A DNA stretch of 64,000 nt, taken from assembly GCF_000013765.1 (NCBI RefSeq), contig NC_007954.1, forward strand, positions 2,232,001 to 2,296,000. The letters run 5' to 3'. The position numbers and the translations under genes were made by a program. The notes beneath the pieces were generated by a model. That model saw nothing but the letters and a program-made list of their open reading frames with translations, was not told the origin of the DNA and did no database searches. Origin of the DNA: Shewanella denitrificans OS217. GTDB lineage: Bacteria; Pseudomonadota; Gammaproteobacteria; Enterobacterales; Shewanellaceae. Positions within the stretch are counted from its first letter, which is position 1. Every line of letters begins with the position of its first letter. Below are positions 46,801 to 52,232 of this stretch, in pieces.

Positions 46801-47416
46801 TGGCACTGATCCTCGCGCCTTTTGAATGGGCAATATAATCGATATTGGTCACTTGACCTGAAGCGTCGGTGATTTGTACCAATTTATCGGCACTGTAAGT
46901 AAAATGAATGCTTTGCCCATGGGCATCTTGCTTACGGGTTAATCGCCCTTGAACATTGTATATTTCTTGGCTGTTAGCCGCGGTTTGTCTAATCCACACA
47001 TTCTGCGCGACATCAAACGTTAAGGTATCGTGACTGCCCTCGCCATCGGTCGCAACATATAAGTCACGGTTGGTATCAAAGAGGTATTCTGTCTGGCTGC
47101 CATCCCCGTTGCGCCTGACAATCAGGCTACCCGCTTTATGCTCTAAGGGTATTGAAGTCAGGCGAGCCATGCTGCCCAACCACCAATTATCACCATCAGC
47201 ATCTTGACCTAGGCTGTTATAGGTCTGGACAAGTTGATTATTCTCACCCCTGGCCATAGCAAGCTGATCTTGACGCTGCACACTCAGATTTCCTGTGGCT
47301 AAATTAATCGCCGCATGATTTAAACGTTGACCTAATGCTGTGCCGCCCAATACGTTTTGATTGGCGTTGTGCGCACCGAAGAAGCCAAGTTCTGCTGATG
47401 TTATAAGTGATGACAT
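31847..47416 (-). CDS. Giant RHS/YD-repeat protein with LysM domain and polymorphic C-terminal tip
   Basis: About 5,189 residues from the ATG at 47416, chosen because AGGGG lies 7 bases upstream; an in-frame ATG at 47455 falls inside a hairpin. No signal peptide is seen. The N-terminus has LNHAAINLATGNLSVQRQDQL. Hundreds of YD/RHS repeats (YxYDxxGRL..., GxxxxYxYD) run to about residue 4400, interrupted by beta-rich non-YD segments at about 850-1370 and 3490-3760. A LysM domain (YTVQAGDSLMGIAAQLWGDKSLWYLLADANG, about 4450-4505) and a Gly/Ala-rich hydrophobic stretch (about 4545-4650) follow. A coiled-coil pre-toxin region (about 4776-4926) and two GPGPWA(D/E)GYVFP motifs precede the unique tip, which ends in a Gly/Ala-rich membrane-like segment. 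YD repeats form shells around toxins in known RHS/TcC proteins; the tip's activity is unknown. Confidence 0.88.
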   Translation of the reverse strand: MSSLITSAELGFFGAHNANQNVLGGTALGQRLNHAAINLATGNLSVQRQDQLAMARGENNQLVQTYNSLGQDADGDNWWLGSMARLTSIPLEHKAGSLIVRRNGDGSQTEYLFDTNRDLYVATDGEGSHDTLTFDVAQNVWIRQTAANSQEIYNVQGRLTRKQDAHGQSIHFTYSADKLVQITDASGQVTNIDYIAHSKGARISAIRTTVAGAERTDARFEYDSLGRLTRVQYDLTPEDNNIADNQVFSTRYTYDADSHRLASITNSDGSSSRFSYKQHTGRGSSFIAQGAWVLASMTDGEGRTVTFDYDAITRSTDVTDEHGQVTSYRYDDKGQLLSIATPPIDGTRLLTFFSYDADGNLISKKDSANKVSHYQYDSRGNLLTSIDAKGRRIDRRYNSDDQLIAEIRYRDIDPDGIGAAMPTEALVTRYIYDDNKDLRFVVNADGSVSQHIYNSLGQKSDAYTYLQDSYNVINIDKNTDLSFSELTAWAATKDSNNTQHTRFEYDFRGQLSHMYQYDGELVKSASHYVYDYAGRLLSQTDATGASSNFVYDGMGRRISSQNSVGEITLISYDDAAQQVHTLYASGKLSTSVYNRAGDLIEQYDTLNNAKQNRQGYVYDDLGRLRISESANGARNYYFYDANNRKTGQINEFGQLSTWTYNKQGAVVRLSRHSQTVDPRKLSSGQGQLNEALWNLASFTQQASGNGDSTEYRIYDDSGLLRFLLNSTGTVTEHTYDGLGVLTHKAVYEKQLQMANIPGDITENKLIALLYDLKVASINNDVITTGRDPIQPYQYVNHAQLQDRFLDTQILGISKTGGFEARNPNQPYGYVNGADHPLYVVKDSESAVEQTQLADGRQALSWTPNSLAWPKVEIGYRILHNNDQFEYLPTSFSNGQYSVELPPLARDEYEITILYKDAYNQVRSQSGGAFTQLRQGDPEQKTIQVKNFESHWTVSAGSGSSLSGVIPAHLFANLEKVTAKVYLTDSDVVRTDLNNLDFITQSDTLASAYPAYQGQVNLSLGDALLSGRYQIHLTLENKDGSTSSLDPFLYEIGSQSTGLLSQTLTWPLETFESSNSVHSARYRSGYRNTAWTSIPVSVVDGQYQIKFDELQAGQYYEVELVHQQGALNYYGVVENRLSSTFLFQANDVDSLVDARMQKDSLSDQRVDGSAITGVYTPAEAANIDYVLADVFDKASGKLITSAYTYMSSQSGGAGNINLSTEKPLENGQYRIELRAYHRGSSSQSSTKLFDYEIGQQQETTRPSIVSITLDDLPDNAEPFYFFPQLNGARYEKGTVNENNELVVSVNDLFVYDTRQVPDGLFDMFIQYRDKQTGEMIDRYFTQVKINYESHDSIVSDFDNPLVAPKGKHEQFYHDSQGRLVGSIAADGALSEYKYDKAGQLVEHIQYAELSVYGSSQSFEAWDAILARQTRSNADQTTRFIYDKIGRKVAEIDAEGYLTSFKHDAVGRVITQQRFAAQISDTTQDLTSLLALMQGISSQVTHYTYDALGRITQEQAHTGVTTTNTYDSNGALTSQLKYDSRNNDYQQGLARRFDALGRVTAQLDAIATEKLRTSSNASQQEAVWQQHATFFSYDNAGRVIHSYQNHAQVKNSQTGQVSSSKIDNWFYYNGAGQLIYTVDDQGVVAEKGYDAFGRPNQVRRYFQAINTQGLTGGTQLTQVSQRLVLSGSDLVSSSSYDTQDRLSTTTDIRGLTSRISYDVYGRVASRFSPDSTVSSVGVQVNYQYDAAGRLTQSTEQANGLSKTVEHTYDAFGRQIASRMSTGGVVTRRFDKLGREIQQTNAAAHSQQVTYDAFSRAVSVQDALGRVTQYIHDDANNSVTIIYPGNIQVQRKHDGFGNQLSVTDAKNNLSLYSYDELGRTLSSIHKDAAGVVLSQTSSKFNSQGLIAEQTEANGSVNRYYYDASNNSVEQVLDVNGVGLRTLYAYDALGRQIEVTQADGVKTRFSYDTLGQMVEQVINATGTPQVITRYSYDARGNQVSQTNTGQYAGQQQETHFNYDSHNRLIEKIEDPLNLNRHTRYSYNANGKMVHSFTDGGMATYQVYDELGLNQLLFSIDQSGKVTEYKYDATGQKIATLTYAKEISTTGLAAAISSVSSPRTEVQQRLHDRGLFDSRPGAPQGQLTELNDHDLSLFDNKGHQVFSINANGYLTQYYYDANGNNIGQKQYKESITALLALSGSSTVTLADVQNLLASQTAESPLAYYSERHIFDGLNRLQYSVDSRGYATYYEYNPASQLIRTTRYSSPTNINSSDLSQVLKAADLNLSPSQADTLTQTLYDGLGRQQLTINSEGFVTEYVYDTQHRITQTLQYKQSVTVQNYQTVASVRSQLNPASAVVTKAWYDNLGNALFSIDALGYLTALTYDDLGRVTRTERTSVPVSLAVNADEAAVRLAFIRVPGPTKRFNQIENLTYDSLNRLISSNNGRGQTQNFAYDINGNKLYAEDVRGLRTYFSYDINGRISRKLVPISDTQGKVIDYQYNAKGMLVNETHYSTAVNRFDPQGAHLNAQQVTVISNSSTGGDSHLRYDYDAEDRLVRKTQVVPYLDGVTAQTHLVTEFSYNHLDQITEQVSHSGTAQERRTQFVYDGEGQLVRESKAAGTLAQSITEYRYDAFGNQTHIISANGVALAESDSQWALEARQRLGWVVNGAQGVRAKFANELTSAQKEQARLEYAEITTYDEIGRVLTVTDANGAKVITQYNALGGITRHVNPAGQQSIMIYDDANRVHFAIDALGVVSEYEYTARGDIEIQRRYQVALTGGYSAQSSIADIAALVAQRPGQSGRTTSYVYDNLGQVIQEIDPMGQSQFYEYDAAGNVSAHIDKNGNRTEKRYDALNRLIELKSPQVTIVTNAATRETISGSILTRYEYNVLGQRVSETKAVGTAQESTTRYEFDALGREVKVIYPSRLVANGNNGAKTRVYPTETRQYDLQGNLLRSSDNLGRTQVKIYDQANRLTHWVDGSNVLRTFDYNSAGSKVAERIYHDKVTNVNNESVIRHMANTGAYQESRYQYDDAGRLVGESKSDALYYEVASGFSQSNASTRIVYNLAGKEAISIDARGVSQYTYYDANGLAVLTINGDGYVSTREYDANGNNIKEVVYSKALTAGQIASLTANTPVSSILPLLLQTNDNRTTVFSYDALNRVVEQQVKNVRYSTPSGSNVTNGMADVTSRYQYDANGNVTVTEVGGIKNSLWVGEKTQVSFQYDALNRQIKSTDSSYTDFSNQQVTPTRFMAFDAMGNQVLDVQDNSYGAVGTMDDADKITTRYYDDSGRLVRLTAPGDIDIIYIHDQYGNVIVKREKQTYLAYQNASLGAHSQTRWLVERYSYDDANRQVWHQDANDVTHSTRYNTLGQVVAKGTMGNEHTFYEYDANARLTFSNDQGKHRRFFYDENGNATLVVTSTGTRLDDKSMAWMLAANKQDHNFHFTVNRFDARNNAIESIDPELAYLRAQANAAPATGNVPSSNFSRGAAQVAMGGNIDVKFHLMASGSDRKPEQFLKQYGMSFTFDGMDDYSGKLRLEWDTGFAGYGSQGVSEVDISKNSYYFQGINSPKSYISGKDEFNRYGVKAHGRTTTSNIKERGFVYSVKTFKQDAQGNWVFYKNLTGSYGWEGEAPEVNQYTARSNPKDSHSVPALVSFSDQPAEATRLSFYYRPKDSTGAFSKLIANYGGNGRFAVDVSSLGQGEFEYYYQSNDSIGKVINGAKGMMTLGAQTQISHTNTVKPDLSLQSLQVLSEQGLNDLKRYASSKSQSYNAFGQISSITDGRGYTTHYLYDNRGQLVQRTDPTTSVTAENGITSRLSVSTRYAYDIQGNQVSEIDANGQRQVRQYQAGKLVSQSFADNTSQSYSYDIYGQMRSERTKDNRFVSYSYDGTGQIIQVDRAGRNDDIYVYNQQGQQLKHETGFNNVATGNANVSYFEYDRQGRLIRGIDPAGYETQYNYSFQGDIGTYGGWVKQTVHATGDISLEHNDYLGRMVWKQDMGGTTSYFYYGSATGQLDLQVSSRGQDIRYSYYENGLRKQIDDIGANNFATFNYDANGNTIGEEYFYLDAGGSAVYSQQTVASFDELNRLSRVTDSGLDIRYDYDAVGNRRRIRSDYTQINNISADVDHWYTYDAVNRVVISKGDLENGQVVRGDGVKISYDSGGRRKTVENGAGSVETYTYNAFGWLVKVDIDGDQRVVRTYYDGGYLKSVQEYRPAAAPVLRWRSYNSERGRMEEYGEPYLYYPGDNRGQLASDTSYTYNAAGQKISENVSRYDKNGTNTEKSNSTFSTDKLGNQLYSSVSTSSWSDNKWHTTGQTTRYGYEKWDTYKQVKIEVAGQTGGELRYDWGNGLSKLQYDVNGNLVTATDTYAGRLLKYVNSFDGKVLVRNEETPRYTKQHNYFYFNGIGIGDIGDDGPSYRDYATVLADAQRKKSTSNEQEYRPVIAADFDANYVPVGRQSGVSSGSYTVQAGDSLMGIAAQLWGDKSLWYLLADANGLRGTERLAPGTTLTLPNVTSTNLHHSAETFRPYNPGAAMGDVNPTLPEIPPPPIPPQKGGCGGIAMIVMVVVAVVATVFTAGAAAALMAPALTTAAGGMMAAGAAIMTGGGIAAGFGAATIAAAAFVGGFVGSAASQLVGKAMGVVDSFSLKKALVGGVTSMATAGIATGLREVAGLTTVTNGTEKLSRAGQIWQAGLSVPANVGINQLAGIDTSFSWGNVAVSVLSTAAMTTDTMASLMGSLKLGGSDTASFDWKNTVRDTATGIVGAGASYALGKAILKGADRPSWNFKQVAMNAFGNSVGSEINRSQAKAGINRVEMEKNTAKLAQEVSRKIEARVNAQLAASQAAAENRMTKQLATDTAGKLAAQNQAIEASNEADFERMQNGRQSIAEKANVTSAELKADLAALTERHEAQMFKVNETLANAKMLLGEGTEISLTDAPVPNDVVPRGPGPWADGYVFPTTTTTPPPASALGGPGPWAEGYVFPKESKFINNLSLASDWTSSIAQAGKIASEFGTRSKIINMLSSSKGIPVNALRIDYVKNVAVPLSKAANTYAPITSAKSFELLAKLNGTAVYSSVSAVSKYAPGVYAASQLGSEVYYAVENDLSLDAASRNVGSRALGTAVELGGGVASFKVGAMAGASIGAGIGAFFGGVGAAPGALVGGAVGGVVGTLTYTFSGLGTKVNNAVTNTTREVIGWFNE
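32499..32530 (-). repeat. Second copy of the GPGPW junction sequence
   Basis: A 32-bp near-copy of 32574-32605, offset by 75 bp. The encoded motif GPGPWADGYVFP is followed by a Thr/Pro linker (TTTTTPPPASALG) and then GPGPWAEGYVFP. Confidence 0.85.
32574..33090 (-). repeat. 517-bp direct repeat, copy B (inside the RHS gene)
   Basis: Partner of 29349-29865, about 98% identical. It lies at the 3' end of the giant RHS frame just before the variable tip and offers homology for exchanging the tip with the displaced module. Confidence 0.9.
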
Positions 47417-47444
47417 GGTATAACCCCTAAATCCTTGTAGGAAA

Positions 47445-47465
47445 AGGGCACTCAAGGAGTGCCCT
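47445..47465 (-). terminator. Hairpin between collagen-like gene 3 and the RHS gene
   Basis: AGGGCACTC and GAGTGCCCT form a 9-bp stem with a 3-nt loop. On the minus strand TTTTCC follows. It lies between the collagen-like gene stop (47501) and the RHS start (47416), and may act as an attenuator that lowers RHS expression relative to the upstream genes. Confidence 0.65.
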
Positions 47466-47500
47466 GTCGTATTGCTAGTTTACTGGTATCAATGTATTGC

Positions 47501-48901
47501 TTAAAGATTGCAGCGACGGCCTGAGCAGATGCATCGCCCCACAAAGCCTTGCGGGCCTGTCGGTCCTACAGCCCCAGTATCACCTTTCAGTTGAGTTCGC
47601 AAGCTATGCAGATCTGCGCTAGAATAAAACTCCGTCGCCGCTAAGCCCTTAGCTCCAGTATCACCTCTTACAGTCGAGTTATCGCCTTTTGACCCTGGAC
47701 TACCTTGCGCGCCAGGATTGCCTTGATCGCCTATAACCCCATCTATGCCTCTGCGGCCATTCGCACCGGTAGCACCCGTGCTGCCTCGTGCACCGACTGG
47801 GCCTTGAGCACCAGCATCCCCTCGAGGACCAGTATCACCTTGCTCCCCTCTTAGGCCTGTCACCCCTTTAGGACCACTAGGGCCGGTTGCGCCTATGTCA
47901 CCCTGTGGGCCAGTCGCGCCCACGCGGCCTTGAGGGCCTTTCGCCCCAGTAGCACCGGCTAGGCCATTAACACCATCGCTGCCATTGGCACCATTGGCGC
48001 CTTTGACACCTTGGTTGCCTATCGGGCCAATATCCCCACGGGGCCCTTGAGGGCCAGCTTCTCCAGCTGGCCCCATGGCGCCTTGATCTCCCGTTGCGCC
48101 TTGTAAGCCGCGAGGACCCGCTTCTCCCATAATGCCCGCAGGCCCTTTAGGTCCCTGTGCCCCTTGCTCACCACGAGGGCCTAGGCCGATGGCCGAAGCA
48201 CAATCACTGCCAAAAGTGGCCAAACAGCCAATTTGACCAATTGAATAAGCCGTAGGGGCAATTAACACTTCATCGATTGCACCGGGAAACGGTGCCGGCT
48301 CTCTGATAGAGCCGCCAATATAAAGCGGGGCAAAGGTATTGGTTTGCAAGGCCAAATTATCAGCAAGCGTGGTTGTGGTTTGCTCCAAACCGTTCACATA
48401 GACTTTAACGCCAGAGGCCTTGCCACTGCCACTGTAGGTCACTGCCACATGGGTCCAGCTTGTTAATGACGGTAGCCCTGAGGTGGATACCGTGATCCCC
48501 GCCAATGCCTGATCCATTAAGCTGAAGGTTAATCCTTGGGGGGAAACCGTGATGCTAAAGCCCTGGTTGCCGATGGCATCTAGCTTGGACACTAACGGGT
48601 GTACCCCTTGAAGTTCTGAGGTACGAACCCAGGCGGACACGGTAATCGGCATGTCTTTCTTATGGGATGGCATGGTGCCCACAACCAATACATCCTTCTC
48701 TAATGCCAGGCCATTACGGCCACTCATGGTATAAGTGCCTTCGGCTGAGTTTAGAAAGTAGCCATTATTATCATTGCTTGAAATATCTTTAAAGCCATTG
48801 CCTTGGCCTTCGAAGGAGTAATAGGCGCCAAATTCACTGGCGATGGCGCTTGTCACCATCATGCACAATGCAGGGGCTATTAGTAGTGTTTTAAGCTTCA
48901 T
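47501..48901 (-). CDS. Secreted LamG-collagen-like protein 3
   Basis: 466 residues: a signal peptide (cleavage near AIAS, about 21), a LamG/concanavalin-like domain (about 23-225; VSAWVRTSELQG, WTHVAVTYSGSGK, VYVNGLEQ, GAIDEVLI), a Cys pair (CLATFGSDC), and a Gly-X-Y collagen-like region from about 240 to 420. A short break (TEFYSSADLHSLRTQL) and a second brief Gly-X-Y run follow. It ends RCICSGRRCNL, a Cys-rich tail that could crosslink chains. The start overlaps the stop of protein 2 by 4 bases (ATGA). The RHS gene starts 84 bp downstream of its stop. Collagen-like regions form triple helices, so a trimeric stalk with LamG heads is expected. Confidence 0.85.
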   Translation of the reverse strand: MKLKTLLIAPALCMMVTSAIASEFGAYYSFEGQGNGFKDISSNDNNGYFLNSAEGTYTMSGRNGLALEKDVLVVGTMPSHKKDMPITVSAWVRTSELQGVHPLVSKLDAIGNQGFSITVSPQGLTFSLMDQALAGITVSTSGLPSLTSWTHVAVTYSGSGKASGVKVYVNGLEQTTTTLADNLALQTNTFAPLYIGGSIREPAPFPGAIDEVLIAPTAYSIGQIGCLATFGSDCASAIGLGPRGEQGAQGPKGPAGIMGEAGPRGLQGATGDQGAMGPAGEAGPQGPRGDIGPIGNQGVKGANGANGSDGVNGLAGATGAKGPQGRVGATGPQGDIGATGPSGPKGVTGLRGEQGDTGPRGDAGAQGPVGARGSTGATGANGRRGIDGVIGDQGNPGAQGSPGSKGDNSTVRGDTGAKGLAATEFYSSADLHSLRTQLKGDTGAVGPTGPQGFVGRCICSGRRCNL

Positions 48902-50376
48902 TTTATTGCTCCGTCCTGGATAGTTTGCTCTGCTTTCATCGCCTTATATAGCTCAACCGGACTCAGTTCCTTCGTTGAGGACTCTGCTAATTCCGTGCTA
49001 AAATTTGAAAAACCTTCTTGGTAATATCGAGAATATCCTTGCGGCCCTCTTGCTCCTGGATCACCTTCGGCGCCTTTCGGCCCCTTAATAACTACGCCAT
49101 GAGGCCCTCTATCACCTGGTCCGCCCTTTTGTCCTGTTGCCCCCTTCTGTCCAGTAGGTCCGGTTGCTCCAGTTAGTCCTTTATCGCCTTTAGCGCCTTG
49201 AGTACCATCTGCACCGACCACACCTGCTGCACCAGCGTAGCCTTGTGGGCCAGCATCACCAGTGGCGCCCGTGACGCCCTTGGCGCCGGTCGGCCCTTTT
49301 AAGCCTTGAGGTCCAGGATCGCCCTGTGGTCCCATCGGGCCAGTATCCCCCCGGACTCCTTTAGGGCCTTGCAGGCCATCTGGGCCTTGTAAGCCCATTA
49401 AGCCCGCGTTGCCATCTTTACCATCACGGCCATTACGGCCATCAATACCTGGATTACCTGTGATGCCTGTTAGGCCCTTCAAGCCCAGATCGCCTTTGCT
49501 GCCTTGCGAGCCTTGCGGGCCTTTGACGCCTGGGTCGCCAATTGGGCCTTTCGCTCCCTTAACACCTTGCGAGCCTGTTGCCCCCCGTAGACCCTGTGGC
49601 CCAGCGGGGCCTTCAAAGCCCCGTGGCCCTTGAGGGGCAATCACTGGAGGCTCGTCACTAATGGGATCGACACAGTTGTCTCTCAGCGCATACAGACACT
49701 CGATATCACTGCTATTAAAGGCGCGGCTGCCTAAATAGACTTCATCGATGGCACCGTTGAAGGTGGCGTAGCTAGTTTCGCTGTCAGCACCGATAACGAC
49801 AGGGTCACTTGCCCCTATGTCTCCGGTTAAGTTGTCACTGATAACATCGACATCAAGCCGTTGATTATCAAGGTACAAACTAATGCCACCTGCCTGAATT
49901 GAGCCATTGTAGGTCACGACTAAATGATGCCAATCATTCATATCGGTCCAGACTTGCTGACTCTTTATCTTGATACTGCCGCCTTGACCATTACGAATAT
50001 CCACCACTATGGCATTGGCACCATCGAGGCTGACCGACATACCGGCGCTGAATGGCGACTGCTGTTTAGAGAATAAGGTCTCGGCATAATCACGGGTTTC
50101 TCTCAAGGCCCAGAAGGACAAAGAGAAAGGCTCAGCCGCTTTTTGAATGCTCAAGGAGTCCACTTTAAGAATGTCATAATAAAGGGCCTGATTAAGCTTG
50201 CCGAATTCGAAACTACCAGTGCCGCTTAGCGGGAAGGCACCGTGATGGGCACCATTAAAGTTGTCATTACCATGGCCGGCAAAGGACCAATGGGCATCCC
50301 AGTTTGATGCGACGGCCGATGCTGAACTTAAGCCCAAGAGGGCGACTGTGGTTAGAGAGTGAAAAATCCTTTTCAT
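48898..50376 (-). CDS. Secreted LamG-collagen-like protein 2
   Basis: 492 residues: a signal peptide (cleavage after about SAVAS, residue 24), a LamG-like domain (about 25-225; FSLSFWALRETRDYAETLFSKQ, WHHLVVTYNGS, LYLDNQRL, GAIDEVYLG), a Cys pair (CLYALRDNC), about 200 residues of Gly-X-Y repeats (GPRGFEGPAGPQGLRGATG...), and a non-collagenous tail of about 45 residues rich in Ser, Glu and Tyr. Its ATG overlaps the stop of protein 1 as TAATG, so coupling is likely. Glu, Asp and Lys are frequent in the X and Y positions, as in other bacterial collagens that lack hydroxyproline. Confidence 0.85.
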   Translation of the reverse strand: MKRIFHSLTTVALLGLSSASAVASNWDAHWSFAGHGNDNFNGAHHGAFPLSGTGSFEFGKLNQALYYDILKVDSLSIQKAAEPFSLSFWALRETRDYAETLFSKQQSPFSAGMSVSLDGANAIVVDIRNGQGGSIKIKSQQVWTDMNDWHHLVVTYNGSIQAGGISLYLDNQRLDVDVISDNLTGDIGASDPVVIGADSETSYATFNGAIDEVYLGSRAFNSSDIECLYALRDNCVDPISDEPPVIAPQGPRGFEGPAGPQGLRGATGSQGVKGAKGPIGDPGVKGPQGSQGSKGDLGLKGLTGITGNPGIDGRNGRDGKDGNAGLMGLQGPDGLQGPKGVRGDTGPMGPQGDPGPQGLKGPTGAKGVTGATGDAGPQGYAGAAGVVGADGTQGAKGDKGLTGATGPTGQKGATGQKGGPGDRGPHGVVIKGPKGAEGDPGARGPQGYSRYYQEGFSNFSTELAESSTKELSPVELYKAMKAEQTIQDGAIK

Positions 50377-52124
50377 TATTGAGCCCTTTTTTCAATTTTA
50401 AGCGGAGAAGGCATTGCTAATATGGTGTTAATCTCGGCGGCATAACGATTATCTAAGTTTTTCTGTGTATATATATCTACAATAAAATCGTGCACAGCTT
50501 GATCGCTTGCATCTAACGCCGAGAAGAAACCGTCGGCCTCCTGCTTATTCTCAACGGCAAGCACATTAAGATTAATATGTACTAGGCCTGTCTCGCTGGT
50601 ATACATAGCTTTTGATAAAATAAACCCAGCATCAATGACACCATCTAACTCAGGCTGGACCTCTAACAACGCCTCTCCTTTAACAGTCATAGCTAAATTA
50701 GGTGTCAAAGAAGCCATAGACTTAAGTAAAGGTTCTGGAGAACCCATCATAAATCTACCGCTACACTCACTTTCACTCGGTTGCCTGCCACGTGGTCCTT
50801 CAGGCCCAGTTGCCCCTTTATCACCCTGATAGCCTGCTATATTATCTCCTGCGGGGCCTGTGTAACCCTTTGGTCCATTATCTCCCGGCCCTCCAGGAAT
50901 ACCTTGCAAGCCTCCATTGCCAGTAGGTCCTGTTGGCCCTTTATTGCCAATAGGTCCTGCCGCACCCGCACCACCGGTATAACCGGTGGGTCCTTGCGCA
51001 CCTTGAGAGCCTTTGATGCCCGCAACGCCTTGGTTACCCATGGCACCTTGCGCACCACGATCTCCGCTAGCTCCTTTAGGCCCAACGTTTCCTTGCAATC
51101 CCTTTGAACCTTGTGGCCCTTGAATGCCGCTATCACCCACAGCACCTTGAGCACCAGGTGCACCATTGGTGCCATCGGAGCCATCAATACCATCTGAGCC
51201 ATCTATTCCGGCTAAACCAGTAGGTCCCGTGAAACCTTGAGGCCCTTTAGGACCTTGTGGGCCTACTGGCCCTGGTAAACCCGCGTTACCCTTGAGGCCC
51301 ACATCGCCCGCTAGGCCGCTCACTCCGGTTGCACCTCTATCACCCTGCTCCCCAAGCTCACCTATGGGGCCTCGAGGGCCCTCTTTGCCTGTGGTTGGCC
51401 TGTAAGCACAATCCGTTTTCAATTGATAAAGACACGTCACTTGCTCAGCATTAAAGTTCTGAGGCACTAAATACACTTCATCGATTTCTGCAGCGAGTGC
51501 TTGGGTATATGACGAGCTGCCACCTATGACTAAGGGATGGTAGGTCTCAACTTGGCCGGTCAAACTATTTGAAGACAGCTTTAATTCAGTCACTTGACCA
51601 TCGATATATAGGGCCATATTCGATGCATTCGCATCACCCTTATAAGAAACGGCAACATGATGCCACATTTGATCGACATTCACTGGGGTTAAGGTGGCCA
51701 CTGAAATTGAGCCGCCAAATTCATCGACGAGTGTGAATTCCAGATTCATATCAAAATCAAATGCGACGCTAAAGCCTTGGCCATTTTCGCTGTGTTTTCT
51801 GGATAAAATGGTGCCACCAGCGGCATCTTGAGTAGGCTTTATCCATAAAGAAACCGTTAACGGTGTATCTTTATTAAAGGGGGCTAATCCGCCAACAACC
51901 ATCACATCCTGGGCTAACGCTAGCCCTGAACGGCCTGCTGTAATAAACTGACCATTACCCGATAATGGGAAGTAACCTTTATTACCATTGCTATTTTGCT
52001 CACCATTACCCGGATAACCGTTAGCTTGATTAAACGAATAGCTAGTTTTCATGCTATCAGCAAATAGAGGTGGGCTTATACCCACAACTATTAATCCCAT
52101 AGCGAGTGCTATTTTATTTTTCAT
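50376..52124 (-). CDS. Secreted LamG-collagen-like protein 1 with C-terminal domain
   Basis: 582 residues: a signal peptide (MKNKIALAMGLIVVGISPPLFA, about 22), a LamG-like domain (about 24-228; LTVSLWIKPTQDAAGGTIL, WHHVAVSYKGDAN, LYIDGQVTEL, AEIDEVYLV), a Cys pair (CLYQLKTDC), about 210 Gly-X-Y residues, and a distinct non-collagenous domain of about 120 residues (SGRFMMGSPEPLLKSMASL...FFSALDASDQAVHDFIVDIYTQKN) not found in its two paralogues. This extra domain might cap or oligomerise the stalk, or bind a partner. First of the three collagen-like genes. Confidence 0.85.
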   Translation of the reverse strand: MKNKIALAMGLIVVGISPPLFADSMKTSYSFNQANGYPGNGEQNSNGNKGYFPLSGNGQFITAGRSGLALAQDVMVVGGLAPFNKDTPLTVSLWIKPTQDAAGGTILSRKHSENGQGFSVAFDFDMNLEFTLVDEFGGSISVATLTPVNVDQMWHHVAVSYKGDANASNMALYIDGQVTELKLSSNSLTGQVETYHPLVIGGSSSYTQALAAEIDEVYLVPQNFNAEQVTCLYQLKTDCAYRPTTGKEGPRGPIGELGEQGDRGATGVSGLAGDVGLKGNAGLPGPVGPQGPKGPQGFTGPTGLAGIDGSDGIDGSDGTNGAPGAQGAVGDSGIQGPQGSKGLQGNVGPKGASGDRGAQGAMGNQGVAGIKGSQGAQGPTGYTGGAGAAGPIGNKGPTGPTGNGGLQGIPGGPGDNGPKGYTGPAGDNIAGYQGDKGATGPEGPRGRQPSESECSGRFMMGSPEPLLKSMASLTPNLAMTVKGEALLEVQPELDGVIDAGFILSKAMYTSETGLVHINLNVLAVENKQEADGFFSALDASDQAVHDFIVDIYTQKNLDNRYAAEINTILAMPSPLKIEKRAQ

Positions 52125-52158
52125 TAGAGAGTTTTTCCTTTAACCCTGATTTAAACAC

Positions 52159-52178
52159 CAGCTTTTACATAAAAGCTG
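52159..52178. terminator. Hairpin between the TPR gene and collagen-like gene 1
   Basis: CAGCTTTT and AAAAGCTG form an 8-bp stem with an ACAT loop in the 108-bp gap. The T tract is poor, so it is a weak terminator at best. Confidence 0.35.
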
Positions 52179-52232
52179 CCCATTCCTCAGAAAGAAGAAT
52201 TCTTGTCAATGTAATTAAATTTAAAGATGCTT

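Noticed and set aside
47417..47455. Upstream in-frame ATG for the giant RHS gene
   Set aside because: It lies inside the 47445-47465 hairpin and lacks a ribosome site, whereas ATG 47416 has AGGGG at good spacing.
49409..51202. Proline- or lysine-rich frames opposite the collagen-like genes
   Set aside because: They are by-products of the Gly-X-Y codon periodicity read in other frames.
47600..51400. Repetitive DNA in the collagen-like genes considered as CRISPR or satellite
   Set aside because: The periodicity is 9 bp and follows Gly-X-Y codons; there is no fixed repeat plus unique spacer pattern.
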